This document shows positions 10,264-19,424 of a stretch of DNA of 64,000 bases, piece by piece. Below the pieces are notes generated by a model that saw nothing but the letters and a program-made list of their open reading frames with translations, had not been told where the DNA came from and made no database searches. Origin of the DNA: Lineus longissimus (Eukaryota > Nemertea > Pilidiophora > Heteronemertea > Lineidae); NCBI RefSeq assembly GCF_910592395.1, contig NC_088326.1, forward strand, positions 10,113,001 through 10,177,000, read 5' to 3'. Each line of letters opens with the position of its first letter. Positions within the stretch are counted from its first letter, which is position 1. A program made the position numbers and the translations under genes.

Positions 10264-11256
10264 TCAAGCATGAGAGCGGTGATAGAACTTCAAATACCCG
10301 CGGCCATTTTCTGGCCAAGCCACAAAAGATCCGTCTCGGCCAGTGGCAATCATAGTTACATCTGAAATTATCGTCGATTGGTAACCCTTTCTATAATACC
10401 AATAGTGTGGAAGATTTTTCTGAATAGGAATATAGGTCACAATTAAACCATTCTTGCGCTTGCCTGCTTGAGTCACGTGCATCATTATTTGGTTTGCACT
10501 CGCCCACGTTACGTGTAAAAGAAACCTATTGCTCCATTGTATATTGCCAATTATTACCACTTTCTGCTGATAGTTGCTCCTTTTGGTAAACATATGTACG
10601 CAGTTCCACGTTGTAGCAATAACATCGTTACTTGCAGTTATGAAGACGGAGGACAGTGTTCGAAGTGGTTTAATATGCAAATTTCTTGGAATTATTTTCG
10701 CGTCGAGCTCCCTCCCTGATTTCAAATTGTAGTTAATTGTTTTTCCAATGCCCTTGATAACATCAATGTCGAAAACACCTAATGCATAGTAACTCATTGA
10801 TTTGCCAAGTTTCGGGTAAAGGTATATAACGAAAGTTTGCCCAGTCAACTCGTTGTGTTCTAGGGATATAGGCACACCCGTAACACGCCCAATGTTCTGA
10901 CTCTGAGTAGGCAGTTCCATAGTGTAAAAACCCAAATGAAAGCCATGACGATCAAATATTCTCGGACGTAGCCTTGATCTGGTTGCACTAAATAAGAGGA
11001 AATAGGCCTTCCGAATGTATAATTTGAAGATCCACAGATTCTTGCTGATTGAACTTCCAGAAGAGTTGAATAACTGTCTTGAGACATATCGGCCTCGATT
11101 TTGATAAATCAGATGGAAACGCGATCTTCGCCCAACAGTTTGTTCCACTGCGATATATTTGTTGATATACTGGTCAAAACAGAGTAGAATCTGCCCGCTT
11201 TCGTAAGCTCTATGATTAATAAAGCTGGGCCCCATCTTGTCGACTTTGTAACTCAT
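10264..11256 (-). CDS. Array protein family A, copy 1 (divergent)
   Basis: Encodes 330 residues from the conserved Met of MSYKVDK. An in-frame ATG two codons earlier (MKMSYK) is an alternative start. By eye it shares roughly 60-65% of residues with copies 2-7. Conserved blocks include IYQNRGRYVSRQLFNSS, MELPTQSQ, TWNCVHMFTKRSNYQQK, NLPHYWYYRK, DGSFVAWP and the C-terminal GYLKFYHRSHA. Length differences from the other copies are whole codons, so the frame survives despite divergence; this is the best evidence that the family is coding. No signal peptide or membrane helix is evident. The protein is basic and tyrosine-rich. Repeated short beta-like pieces with GxDG-like turns resemble propeller blades, weakly. 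No function is assigned. Confidence 0.6.
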   Translation of the reverse strand: MSYKVDKMGPSFINHRAYESGQILLCFDQYINKYIAVEQTVGRRSRFHLIYQNRGRYVSRQLFNSSGSSISKNLWIFKLYIRKAYFLLFSATRSRLRPRIFDRHGFHLGFYTMELPTQSQNIGRVTGVPISLEHNELTGQTFVIYLYPKLGKSMSYYALGVFDIDVIKGIGKTINYNLKSGRELDAKIIPRNLHIKPLRTLSSVFITASNDVIATTWNCVHMFTKRSNYQQKVVIIGNIQWSNRFLLHVTWASANQIMMHVTQAGKRKNGLIVTYIPIQKNLPHYWYYRKGYQSTIISDVTMIATGRDGSFVAWPENGRGYLKFYHRSHA

Positions 11257-11882
11257 TTTCATCAAATCTTGCCGGCCGTCGAACACGAAATGGTCATTTG
11301 GGTTTTGACGAATGAAAAAAAGAATTCGAATTTAAATTTGGATTTATATTCCCCGAATTTCGATATCAGATTTTGGCTCATATTATCTTTATCAACTGAG
11401 ATAGAAGTGAAACAGAAGAAAACACTGCAGTAGTATGCACTCTTGTCACCTTTGGATTACTTTCCACACAACCGTGAACATGGTAAAGCACCTCAGAAAT
11501 ATATCTGGTTGGTTTCAGAAAAATTTAACATGATGGGTTTGAAGTTACGAAACGCAACCAATTAGTTCATTTATTACAGGAGATCGCGCATCACATTCAT
11601 GTATTTCGTAAACCTGCTATGTTGTTATTTATAATCTGGCTCACACCAGGTACGCTGGCAGAATAAATCTGGCCTGAAATCGTGGCTTTGCATGTCGACT
11701 GACATGTACCGACGAGATAAATCGAATAACCTTGCTCTTTATGCTATTTCTAAAACATCCGAATAACTCACCAAGATTTCTTTGATATACCTTGTTGGAC
11801 AAAGAAAATAAAAAACATGAACAGCGTAGCTATAAAGCGAACTTGGTACGAGCAATACAAAGTCCTACCGAGTCTAAGCCGG
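11257..11882. other. Interval upstream of family A copy 1
   Basis: No gene. Around 11720-11830 it aligns with the CACCACGATTTCTTTGATAG region of the other units (e.g. 20600-20655), so part of the unit is retained. The foldback cluster present there in units 2-7 is missing. Confidence 0.45.
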
Positions 11883-12053
11883 TGTAACATCTGTGGTTGT
11901 TTCCCATGTGTCAGTGTTTCCAAACAATAGGCAGCTAGAGAGACCATGACTTTTCAATAGGGGGAAACACAGAAAAAATTGTCAATCTATCTTTTAGCGT
12001 TCCCAAACAATGAGGGGAAACACTCAAAAATAGAAACACTCAAAAACATTACA
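11883..12053. mobile_element. Non-autonomous TGTAA element with CCGG-type TSD, copy 1
   Basis: A 171-bp element with TGTAAC at the left and ATTACA at the right. It is flanked by CCGG (11879-11882) and CAGG (12054-12057), a 4-bp duplication with one change. A close relative at 40368 has a perfect CCGG pair and an identifiable empty site. TGTNA-type ends with 4-bp, often CCGG, duplications are what I recall for Ginger transposons; that class is inferred, since no transposase is encoded. Confidence 0.65.
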
Positions 12054-12430
12054 CAGGTGTGCAAGGGATAGTAGTCCTAGGGCTGATTGTCCGTGTAACA
12101 ATAGCCCGCATTGCTAAATGTTTTGGTTAGGGTTAGCGGTACAATAGATCATGCTGCTTAATTGATCAAATACAATGCTACCGGACTATGACTCCAGGGG
12201 GACTATATCCGCTGTCACACCGGTATCACAGCAATTGATCTTATACATCATCAAGTGATATACAAGTTTCTGAATGGAACCCTATTGCAGGCCCTTTTGT
12301 CCATATGTTCACCAGGCCGAGACTAGCTTATTGATCGGTGCTGGACTTATAAACAGGAAATGAAAACGTTTTTAAAAAAATACTTCCTGCAGTGCATATA
12401 CCAGAGCAATTTCAAAAGTAAAATTCAATA
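12054..12430. other. Unit 1 spacer
   Basis: Nothing recognised between the two elements. Confidence 0.35.
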
Positions 12431-12816
12431 CTTGACTTGCCAAACTCAGAAATGCAGCGCCACTCGCGGACAAAGATAGAACAACTCGACATTTTTTTCA
12501 CCGCTTTTCGCTGCGCATGCGTACCAGCCATCCGGAAACTAATAATGGCGGCAATCTGAACATGATTTGTGTAAGTTTTTAAGAGTTCAAAAAGTTCTTT
12601 AAGGCTCATGATTTGAGATAATTTTGCAATCTGATAACTATTACGTGTTAAGAAACAGACGTACCACAGAAGATTTAAAAACATGACCACGAAAAGTGGA
12701 AATCAACTAAAGATGACGGCTGGTACGCATGCGCAGCGAAAACCGGTGAAAAAAATGTCCAGTTGTTCTTTCTTTGTCCGCGAGTGGCGCTGCATTTCTG
12801 AGTTTGGCAAGTCAAG
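12431..12816. mobile_element. MITE with 99-bp terminal inverted repeats
   Basis: A 386-bp element whose first 99 bases (12431-12529) match the complement of the last 99 (12718-12816) with three mismatches. The ends are CTTGACTTGCC and its complement, and TA flanks both sides. In other units the corresponding place reads ATTCAATAATCTAACC without an insertion, so it entered unit 1 only. The arms contain GCTGCGCATGCG, an NRF-1-like palindromic motif. The centre has a 92-codon minus-strand frame that extends into an arm and is not convincing as a gene. A TA target suggests Tc1/mariner affinity, unproven. Confidence 0.75.
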
Positions 12817-12818
12817 TA

Positions 12819-13223
12819 TTATCTAACCTCTTTGACCATAGTTTCCCTGCTGTTAAGGGCTTCCTTGGACTTCCATCTCTTGCAATGTGACCAAGACACG
12901 AACTTACATGCATGCTTTCCCCTCCGATGGTTGAAGCCTCCGATTGCATCATGTTTGGAACTCAAAACTGAACATTCTAATGTTGAGCGCGAGTTTATTG
13001 GTAGCCAGTATTTAAGGGATATATCTTCAAGCCGCTTTCCAACATTATCAAGCGGTATAAAGGTAATGCCCAAGCAAGCAAGTTGGCCTATGGTGCTTTC
13101 GCTTATACATATGATGAGGGCTGCAAACAAGATGTTTCGATGGAAACCTCTTCTCGTTGTTGACGAAACACACGCATTATCATTTGAACTGATCATTTCC
13201 GATAAAAGACTATTCAAATTCAT
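12819..13223 (-). pseudogene. Array ORF family B, copy 1 (3' truncated by a MITE)
   Basis: 134 codons starting MNLNSLLSEMISSND. It aligns with the 195-199-codon frames of units 2-7 through DISLKYWLPINSRS, SSKHDAI.GFNHRRGKHAC and SRETMVKEVR, then stops where the 386-bp MITE is inserted. Relative to the others it has extra residues (DNACVSS for DTCVSS, STIGQLACLG for STSLACLG), all whole-codon changes. A second frame at 13210-13395 encodes the upstream homologous part (QMHFVPLEL), so the copy is also frameshifted near its 5' end. Function unknown. Confidence 0.45.
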
Positions 13224-13395
13224 TTATTTTGCTCTCAATCAGTGTATGTCTCTCAGTTAGGTAGGTCCACAGTTCTAGTGGAACGAAGTGCATTTGGAAG
13301 TTTGTGTTGACACCCTGTGTCCTTTGTTGGCGAGCTGATGGTAGATATGCCTGAAGAATATACTCTCCTTTCAAACTTCTAAGATCTGTTCTCAA

Positions 13396-14265
13396 TATTT
13401 AATTCAAACTACATTACCATACAAGTTAACAAAGCATTTAATTATACTACTCTGTTATATCACGTACACGTATACCGTCTTCAGGCACCATATTTAAGAG
13501 GCCCGAAGGGATGAATACCTCGCATACCTAATACAAAGGTTAGGCCTAGTGGATTGGACTGATTGGCTCAGATCGTGGCACAGACCACTAACCAGAGACA
13601 ACCACTACTTGCAGTCCGCTACCATTGGTCATAGGATTTTGAATGAATTGAATGAGTTGTATAACCAGACAATCGTGTTTGGGCTTTATTCATGGCGTGA
13701 CCGAGGCGGAGCAAATGGACAATGCCCATTCATCACTTGGGCAAAGAAAAACCGCCTCGCGTGTGGTGAACCTTATTGCGTACCCCACCCAATGTATGGA
13801 CACTGTTATTTTATATTAGCGGTATAGGAAGACGGTACACGTGAGGAAGCAGAGTATATACCATGGCCACTACGTCGATCTTGTTCCGGCTTGGCGTTTG
13901 CTTTGATAGAACATTGATTTGATAAACCGGTCTGAGATGGGTTAAACTATGGTATACAGGTGGATCTGCTGCAGGTAGAATGTGAACAGAAAACACACCA
14001 AAAAATGACACAACAGTTAAATATAATAGTAGTATGACACAGAGGGCATGCAGGGATATGTTGAATAATGAAATGTGGCAACTACGTTTGATTAGCGGAG
14101 CTCGAAATGCGAGTGGTGGTGTTAACAGATCATCTGCCATTATAGGGTCAATGACAAAACACGGGGGCACTGACATACCATCATCAGGCTCAGTTTGTCT
14201 AACATACTGTTGTGAAAGATGACCAAAGGAAAACTGGGGCGGGGTAAGGGGATTTGTCCGCGAGC
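13396..14265. other. Unit-1-specific block
   Basis: From about 13860 to 13970 it aligns with the other units (TCGATCTTGTTCCGGCTTGG). The segment before and the segment after have no counterpart in units 2-7. An imperfect inverted pair (CGTATACCGTCTTC near 13468; GGAAGACGGTACACGTG near 13827) hints at a decayed element covering about 13460-13850. A 92-codon plus-strand frame at 13549-13827 lies inside it and has no recognisable family. Confidence 0.35.
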
Positions 14266-15073
14266 GGAGGTAAGGCAATGACAAAAGGTAAGGATGCCAG
14301 GTCCTACCCTGAACACTCGGATGTCGGAGCAAAACCTGCCACCGACCCAAAGGCAGTCACTGCGGATCCAAAGGGCAATGAAAGATCATTTTCTGAGACT
14401 GAAACCCCTTCTTAATTTTTTGAGATATCGCGGATGTCCAAGAAAACAGCGAACAAAATCGTGAAATGGAGGTAAGGCAATGACAAAAGGTAAGGATGCC
14501 AGGTCCTACCCTGAACCCTCGGATGTCGGAGCAAAACCTGCCACCGACCCAAAGGCAGTCACTGCGGATCCAAAGGGCAATGAAAGATCATTTTCTGAGA
14601 CTGAAACCACTTCTTAATTTTTTGAGCTATCGCGGATGTCCAAGAAAACAGAGAACAAAATCGTGAAATGGAGGTAAGGCAATGACAAAAGGTAAGGATG
14701 CCAGGTCCTACCCTGAACCCTCGGATGTCGGAGCAAAACCTGCCTTCGACCCAAAGGCAGTCACTGCGGATCCAAAGGGCAATGAAAGATCATTTTCTGA
14801 GACTGAAACCCCTTCTTAATTTTTGGAGATATCGCGGAAGTCCAAGAAAACAGCGAACAAAATCGTGAAATGGAGGTAAGGCAATGACAAAAGGCAAGGA
14901 TGTCCGGTCCTATCCTGAACCCTCGGATGTCGGAGCAAAACCTGCCACCGACCCAAAGGCAGTCACTGCGGATCCAAAGGGCAATGAAAGATCATTTTCT
15001 GAGACTGAAGCCCCTTCTTAATTTTTTGAGATATCGCGGATGTCCAAGAAAACAGCGAACAAAATCGTGAAAT
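14266..15073 (+). repeat. Four 202-bp tandem repeats, each with a 45-codon ORF
   Basis: Repeats start at 14266, 14468, 14670 and 14872, exactly 202 bp apart, with only a few base changes between them. Each begins GGAGGTAAGG, which looks like a splice donor (GGAG/GTAAGG), and then has ATG and 45 codons to TAA: 14278-14415, 14480-14617, 14682-14819 and 14884-15021. The peptide is Pro/Asp/Lys-rich (MTKGKDARSYPEPSDVGAKP and on to NERSFSETETPS). All four frames are intact. Units 2-7 have a single diverged version of this segment, in which a related peptide can still be read. Confidence 0.8.
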
Positions 15074-15929
15074 CTACGAGATCAGCAGGAAGAAAGCCAA
15101 GTCCTTGAATGGGCTGAAGAACACCCATAACTTTGGAACACAAGGCACAAAGAACAAATATAAAAAGCAAGACCAGAAAGGATGTACCAGGGAAGCCGCT
15201 TTGCCGGAAGGATTTACTTTGTTGTCCGTCGTGGACCCAGAGAAGCCCCATAACATGTGCGACACTTATACTGTGCAAATCTTGAAGTCGTCCATTTTGT
15301 CTGGTGGAGCTCGTTACAAATTCGTTGTTCCTCGGTTCCCATGCGTTCCTTTATCAGGTAATTGTCCGCTGTGGATGCGGTACCCCTGGAGCCTGTTCAT
15401 CTGTTGCATGTAAGCTGGTCGTCGGGCCTGGAGCCAGGTCCACTGGACGTCAACGAGCATAAACTGACACGTACAGGAGGAGGAACGCAAAAGTTCCGAA
15501 CAAAACGCATGCCCAACAAAAACGAACGGTACAACCCGGCGGACGCTGTCGTCTAGTGGAGTCTGTTCCAAAGTTTGTGCATGCACAAAACACTCCTCCG
15601 AATGAGGCGAACCTCGCCCAACCTTGCCTAACAAAGAACGCATTCATAGAACGAAAGACAAATAGGAAACGCATGCAAATGGACAACATCGGATTGGACT
15701 TTGCTCTCCGTTGGACGTCTGTTATAACGCAAACCATCAAGGTGTGACTGGCGCTTCAGATCATTTCTGCATATTTAGGCAACGGAAGATACATGTAATG
15801 CACATGGATCGTTCGATGCCGTCCACCATGTCCGATTTGGATAGAAATTGTTTGGCGACACCATGTAGTCCGGTGGTCAGGGCGTCCTTTCCTGGCTCGG
15901 CCCGTGTCTTGATTCGTAGTAGTTATTGA
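15067..15929 (+). pseudogene. Decayed plus-strand ORF tract, unit 1
   Basis: A string of open segments in shifting frames: LLSVVDPEKPHNMCDTYTVQ within 15105-15413, then the 63-codon MESVPKFVHAQN frame at 15556-15747, then 15711-15929. The same order occurs in all seven units. Reading continues across units only after frame changes, so this looks like an old gene or element exon cluster in decay. I do not recognise the protein. Confidence 0.4.
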
Positions 15930-16843
15930 AGCGAACTTCGATTAGTTTACGAATGTCGTGTTGGCAAGATTCAGGTTTTGATCAATGCATGTATTGATTT
16001 TTTATGCTTATCAATATTGGCTATCGAATAGGAAAAATAGCATCATATGGCTTAACTGTGATTTTAAAGATCATGAATGTTCATAATGCAACAGAAAAAC
16101 ATGTATTTGTTTCATCAATCTAAGACTGATGTATTACAACAATGTCGAAACAAAGACCAGGACGGGAAATAATGACCATCAGACAGCACATAGTGTCGCC
16201 AATGCATTGCCTATCCAGATCGAACTTGTTAGATATTGGCATCGACGATGCGTTTGCTATCTAGCTTGAATATAGCATGCTCCTAGAGTTAACCGGTCTG
16301 ACATCGGTGTAAATAGATAATGTAAGCAAGCCGAGTCTGTTCCTTGTCTAGTGTTAATGAAATAAACGTTGGCATCGCCAATAAGTGATTGTGGGGCATT
16401 GCAGTGGATTGACTCGACAATCAACCTTGTGGTCCTTGTCTAGCTCTCTATGATGAAAATGTTGTCGTTCGATGTTTAAAAAAGTGATAAGGAGGTAGGT
16501 ATTGGCTGTCGCTCTAAACACCGCAATGATGGTAGAGCTAAGATATATATGAAGATAGCTCCATCCGAGCGAAGTTTGCTGACACAACCAGTAGGCCTAC
16601 TGGCAGCGATGTATTAATTTCTTTTCTAAAACATCCGAAATGAATATATTTTTAGGCATCATCCGCTAAATGTACGCAACATAGTTATATTTTGGACGTG
16701 CTGGGGCCCATTTGATTCTAATCTTTGATGGATGATGAATCTGACCTTATTTGATTAGCTTGAAGCCGGGTCTCTTGGTAAATCCAATGGCGGAGTCCTC
16801 CCCGACTGTCTGATCGCCATGCCGTTTCAACCTGTTTGTTATA
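15930..16843. other. Spacer with array junction
   Basis: No gene. Up to about 16255 it differs from unit 2 at many sites. From GCTATCTAGCTTGAATATAG onward it is nearly identical to 23510 onward. A plus-strand AATAAA occurs at about 16360 in the conserved part. Confidence 0.45.
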
Positions 16844-17640
16844 TTATTTGCTTCTGATCAATAAGGCAGTTACGAGGCGCGGCAAATCGAGAAATTTAGC
16901 GATGAGAAACTTGGGATTTATTGATAATAAAAATAAACAGTGTGCTGTAGCTACTGTAGTGATCAAATGACGTCCCCAAGCCACAACCAGTCCTTTGCGT
17001 TTGACCTCGGCCACTTCACCTTCATCAAGAGAGCATTGCCGCAGGAAATGGCATATGTCAGCAAGTATTGTTGTTTTTAAAACATCGGCCAGTGGTATCT
17101 GTTGTGCTGCGCAGCAGGGAGCTCTGGGTCTTGTTCTTGCATCAGCTCTCATTTCCCCGGAGAAGCTTGTGAAGGGTATCGCCCTTTTGGTAATGCGATG
17201 TATACATGCATGGCTAAACTCTGTCTTAGTCTCATTCACGAACAGATTATGAACTTTTTAAAGGTTTCTCCACTGCTTTTGGCTGGAGCTGGTCCAGGTG
17301 TTTCTTTTCTTAATCCAGGAAATTAACGTCATCAGCATATTCTATTTGTAGTGGCAGGTCCAGGCTTGGGACTGGTGGGTTAGGCCTGTTGGGGCTTGCA
17401 AGTGTAGCAGCAATTTAGCAGGTTAAAGGGACTGGTGAAAAGGCGGTTGGCCTGTGGTGAGCCTAGTAGTTTCAAAGGAATCGGACAGTTCGCTTTTCAC
17501 GCCGATCCTTAGCTTCATCCCTGCCAGGAGGGATCTTACATGTCTCAGAATATGATCACCGAAGCCTGCTTTCAGTAGGACAACTAAGTTGCGTTTCCAC
17601 CTGATGGAAACGCAGGCTCGAGACATATTAATGCTCATCT
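16844..17640 (-). pseudogene. Non-LTR retrotransposon reverse transcriptase relic, spacer 1/2
   Basis: Three collinear pieces in different frames read 5' to 3' on the minus strand. The first (17638-17423) has NMSRACDSIRWKR, the region of RT motif A, then LLAGMKLRIGVKSELSDSFETT. The second has IEYADDVNFLD with the catalytic YADD codons at 17328-17339, followed by a stop. The third (17239-16844) starts NETKTEFSHACIHR, matching the segment after motif C. The first catalytic Asp of motif A appears as Asn. The GxPQG motif B is missing. It is dead and truncated at both ends; the clade is not determined. Confidence 0.7.
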
Positions 17641-18189
17641 TGTGGAAGTCCCATTTCCTTTTGGGACTTTAGAAATTACTTAACTAGGTGTTATCTCGTT
17701 GATTGTTTTACTCATCACAGGGAGTGTGACTGAGTTCAAGATCAAGATTTTTACCCCGACTCAGCCACTCCTCTTCATAAAAAAGACAAGGGGTATCTCG
17801 ATTAATTCTCCATTAGTTTATAAAAGACATACGAACCAACACACAGTACAGAGGACGGTTCTGATTTGATGATAGTTATAATGAATCGGACCAATCAAAC
17901 TTCGTCTTCCAAACTGCCATGGGAAGCATTAGTGCAGAAGGTAGTGTTACGGAAAATAGAGTGTTATCATTTTTCGTCTCGTCAAAAATCTGAGCGCGAA
18001 ATCCCATATCCTATAAATATACTGATCGTTTCTGAGTGGGAATTTCAGAGAGAAAAAAATGTTTCAGTTTTCACGAATGAAAAAGTTTTGAAAGTAAGGA
18101 GCAGGTTACAAAGGTTTACTTGCCACCCGATAAAATAATGGATAAGACGGAAAATTTGTAGAATATTCTATTTCTTTTAAAAACCCAGT

Positions 18190-19194
18190 CTATCGAGCAT
18201 GAGATCGGTGATAGAACTTCAAATACCCGTGGCCAATTCCTGGCCAAGCTACGAAAGATCCGTCCTGGCCAGCGGCAATCATATCTACATATGAAATTAT
18301 CGTCGATTGGTAACTCTTTCTATAATACCAATAGTGTGGAAGATTTTTCGGAATAGGAATATAGGTCACAATTAAACCTTTCTTGCGCTTGTCTGGAGTC
18401 ATCGGCATCATTATTTGGTTGGCACTGTCCCATGTTACGTGATAGCAACCATGTCTACATCTAAAATCGGGCCATTTCAAATTGCAAATTACATGTATTA
18501 CCACTTTCTGCTGATAGTTGCTCCTTTTAGTAAACAGATGTACACAGTTCCACATTGTGGCAAGTACATCCTTTCCTGCAGTTATAAAGACGGAATTCTG
18601 CGTTCGCTGTACTGACCGAACCATGGTTCTTTGAATGATGTGCACGTCCAGCTCCCTCCCCGCCGTCAAAGTGTAGTTGAATTTATTATCGACACCCTTG
18701 TCAATATCAATCTCGAAAACACCAAGTGCAATGAAGGAACTCGTTCTTAGGCCATTTTTGCGTACGCGATGAACGTATATAACGAAAGCTTGCCCAGTCA
18801 ACTCGATGTGTTCTATGTGCAAAATTAAAACGAGCTCAATCTTCTGACTCTGAGTTGGCAGTTCCATTATGTAGAAACCCAAATGAACGCCACTGCGATC
18901 AAATATTTTCGGACATTCCCTTGGTCTGGCTGTACTAAATATCACGAAATAGGCCTTCCGAATGTATAATTTGTAGATCAACAGATGCTTGTTGATTGAA
19001 CTTCTAGAAGAGTTGAATAACTGTCTTGAGACATATCGCCCTCGATTTTGATAAATCTGATGTATGAAAGGGGATCTTCGTTTAACAGACATCCTTTCCA
19101 CTAGGATATATCTGTTAACATACTTATCATAATAGACTCGAAGCGAAGGGACAACCACCGTATTCCTAAAGATCTTGTCGACTTTGTAACTCAT
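18190..19194 (-). CDS. Array protein family A, copy 2
   Basis: 334 residues from MSYKVDK. Conserved blocks lie at about 47-63 (IYQNRGRYVSRQLFNSS), 110-117 (MELPTQSQ), 201-232 (SVFITA..., WNCVHLFTKRSNYQQKVV), 284-293 (NLPHYWYYRK), 311-318 (DGSFVAWP) and 323-333. Reading can extend three codons upstream to TTG, but ATG is the natural start. The stop codon used elsewhere (TGA) is CGA here, adding one Arg before a TAG. An unusual position is V/P-rich 13-16. Function unknown; weak propeller-like pattern only. Confidence 0.6.
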   Translation of the reverse strand: MSYKVDKIFRNTVVVPSLRVYYDKYVNRYILVERMSVKRRSPFIHQIYQNRGRYVSRQLFNSSRSSINKHLLIYKLYIRKAYFVIFSTARPRECPKIFDRSGVHLGFYIMELPTQSQKIELVLILHIEHIELTGQAFVIYVHRVRKNGLRTSSFIALGVFEIDIDKGVDNKFNYTLTAGRELDVHIIQRTMVRSVQRTQNSVFITAGKDVLATMWNCVHLFTKRSNYQQKVVIHVICNLKWPDFRCRHGCYHVTWDSANQIMMPMTPDKRKKGLIVTYIPIPKNLPHYWYYRKSYQSTIISYVDMIAAGQDGSFVAWPGIGHGYLKFYHRSHAR

Positions 19195-19210
19195 TCTTGG
19201 CAACTTTTCT

Positions 19211-19220
19211 CCTTTTTATA
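19211..19220 (-). promoter_or_regulatory. TATA-like box upstream of family A copy 2
   Basis: TATAAAAAGG on the minus strand starts 26 bases before the MSYK ATG. The same motif is at this place in copies 3, 5, 6 and 7, but copy 4 has lost it through a small deletion. The spacing is too short for a normal leader, so transcription would begin at or just inside the ORF. It may be chance AT-rich sequence. Confidence 0.3.
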
Positions 19221-19424
19221 AATTCAAATTAAAACTTGTCTCACATTATTAACTAAAAGTACCAATGTCATTCAAACGCTTATGTTACAAATGTGCCGGC
19301 CACCCAGTCAACTTCTTTTTTACAGCAGCGGTTTCCACAATATTGAATAACACAAAATTAAAACATTTCAAAATTACTGAAATATAACGCTATTCCCATT
19401 TTAATCCCGACTGGACCCAAGTGA

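Larger units (their letters stand above)
9977..16255. repeat. Tandem unit 1, divergent old part
   Basis: The first unit of the array. It starts at the GAGGACGGTT element that also opens units 2, 3, 4 and 6 and runs through the 330-codon ORF, a shortened interval, the 200-codon ORF family and the plus-strand ORF tract. It is clearly diverged from the other units. It lacks the foldback AT-rich cluster found in units 2-7. It has its own insertions: 11883-12053, 12431-12816, a block at 13396-14265 and the 202-bp repeats. Around 16255 its similarity to unit 2 jumps to near identity. Confidence 0.8.

Noticed and set aside
12412-12690. 92-codon ORF in the 386-bp MITE
   Set aside because: It reads into the inverted arm and flanking DNA and has no transposase features.
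12832-13260. 142-codon plus-strand ORF opposite family B in unit 1
   Set aside because: Looks protein-like in unit 1, but all other units have stops in this frame (TGA for TGG, TAA for TCA), whereas the minus frame stays open.
14266-15073. CRISPR-like regular array
   Set aside because: Units are directly adjacent 202-bp copies with no unique spacers, and the context is animal DNA.
16844-17640. Plus-strand ORFs opposite the RT relic
   Set aside because: The minus strand carries YADD and collinear RT segments; the plus frames are incidental.
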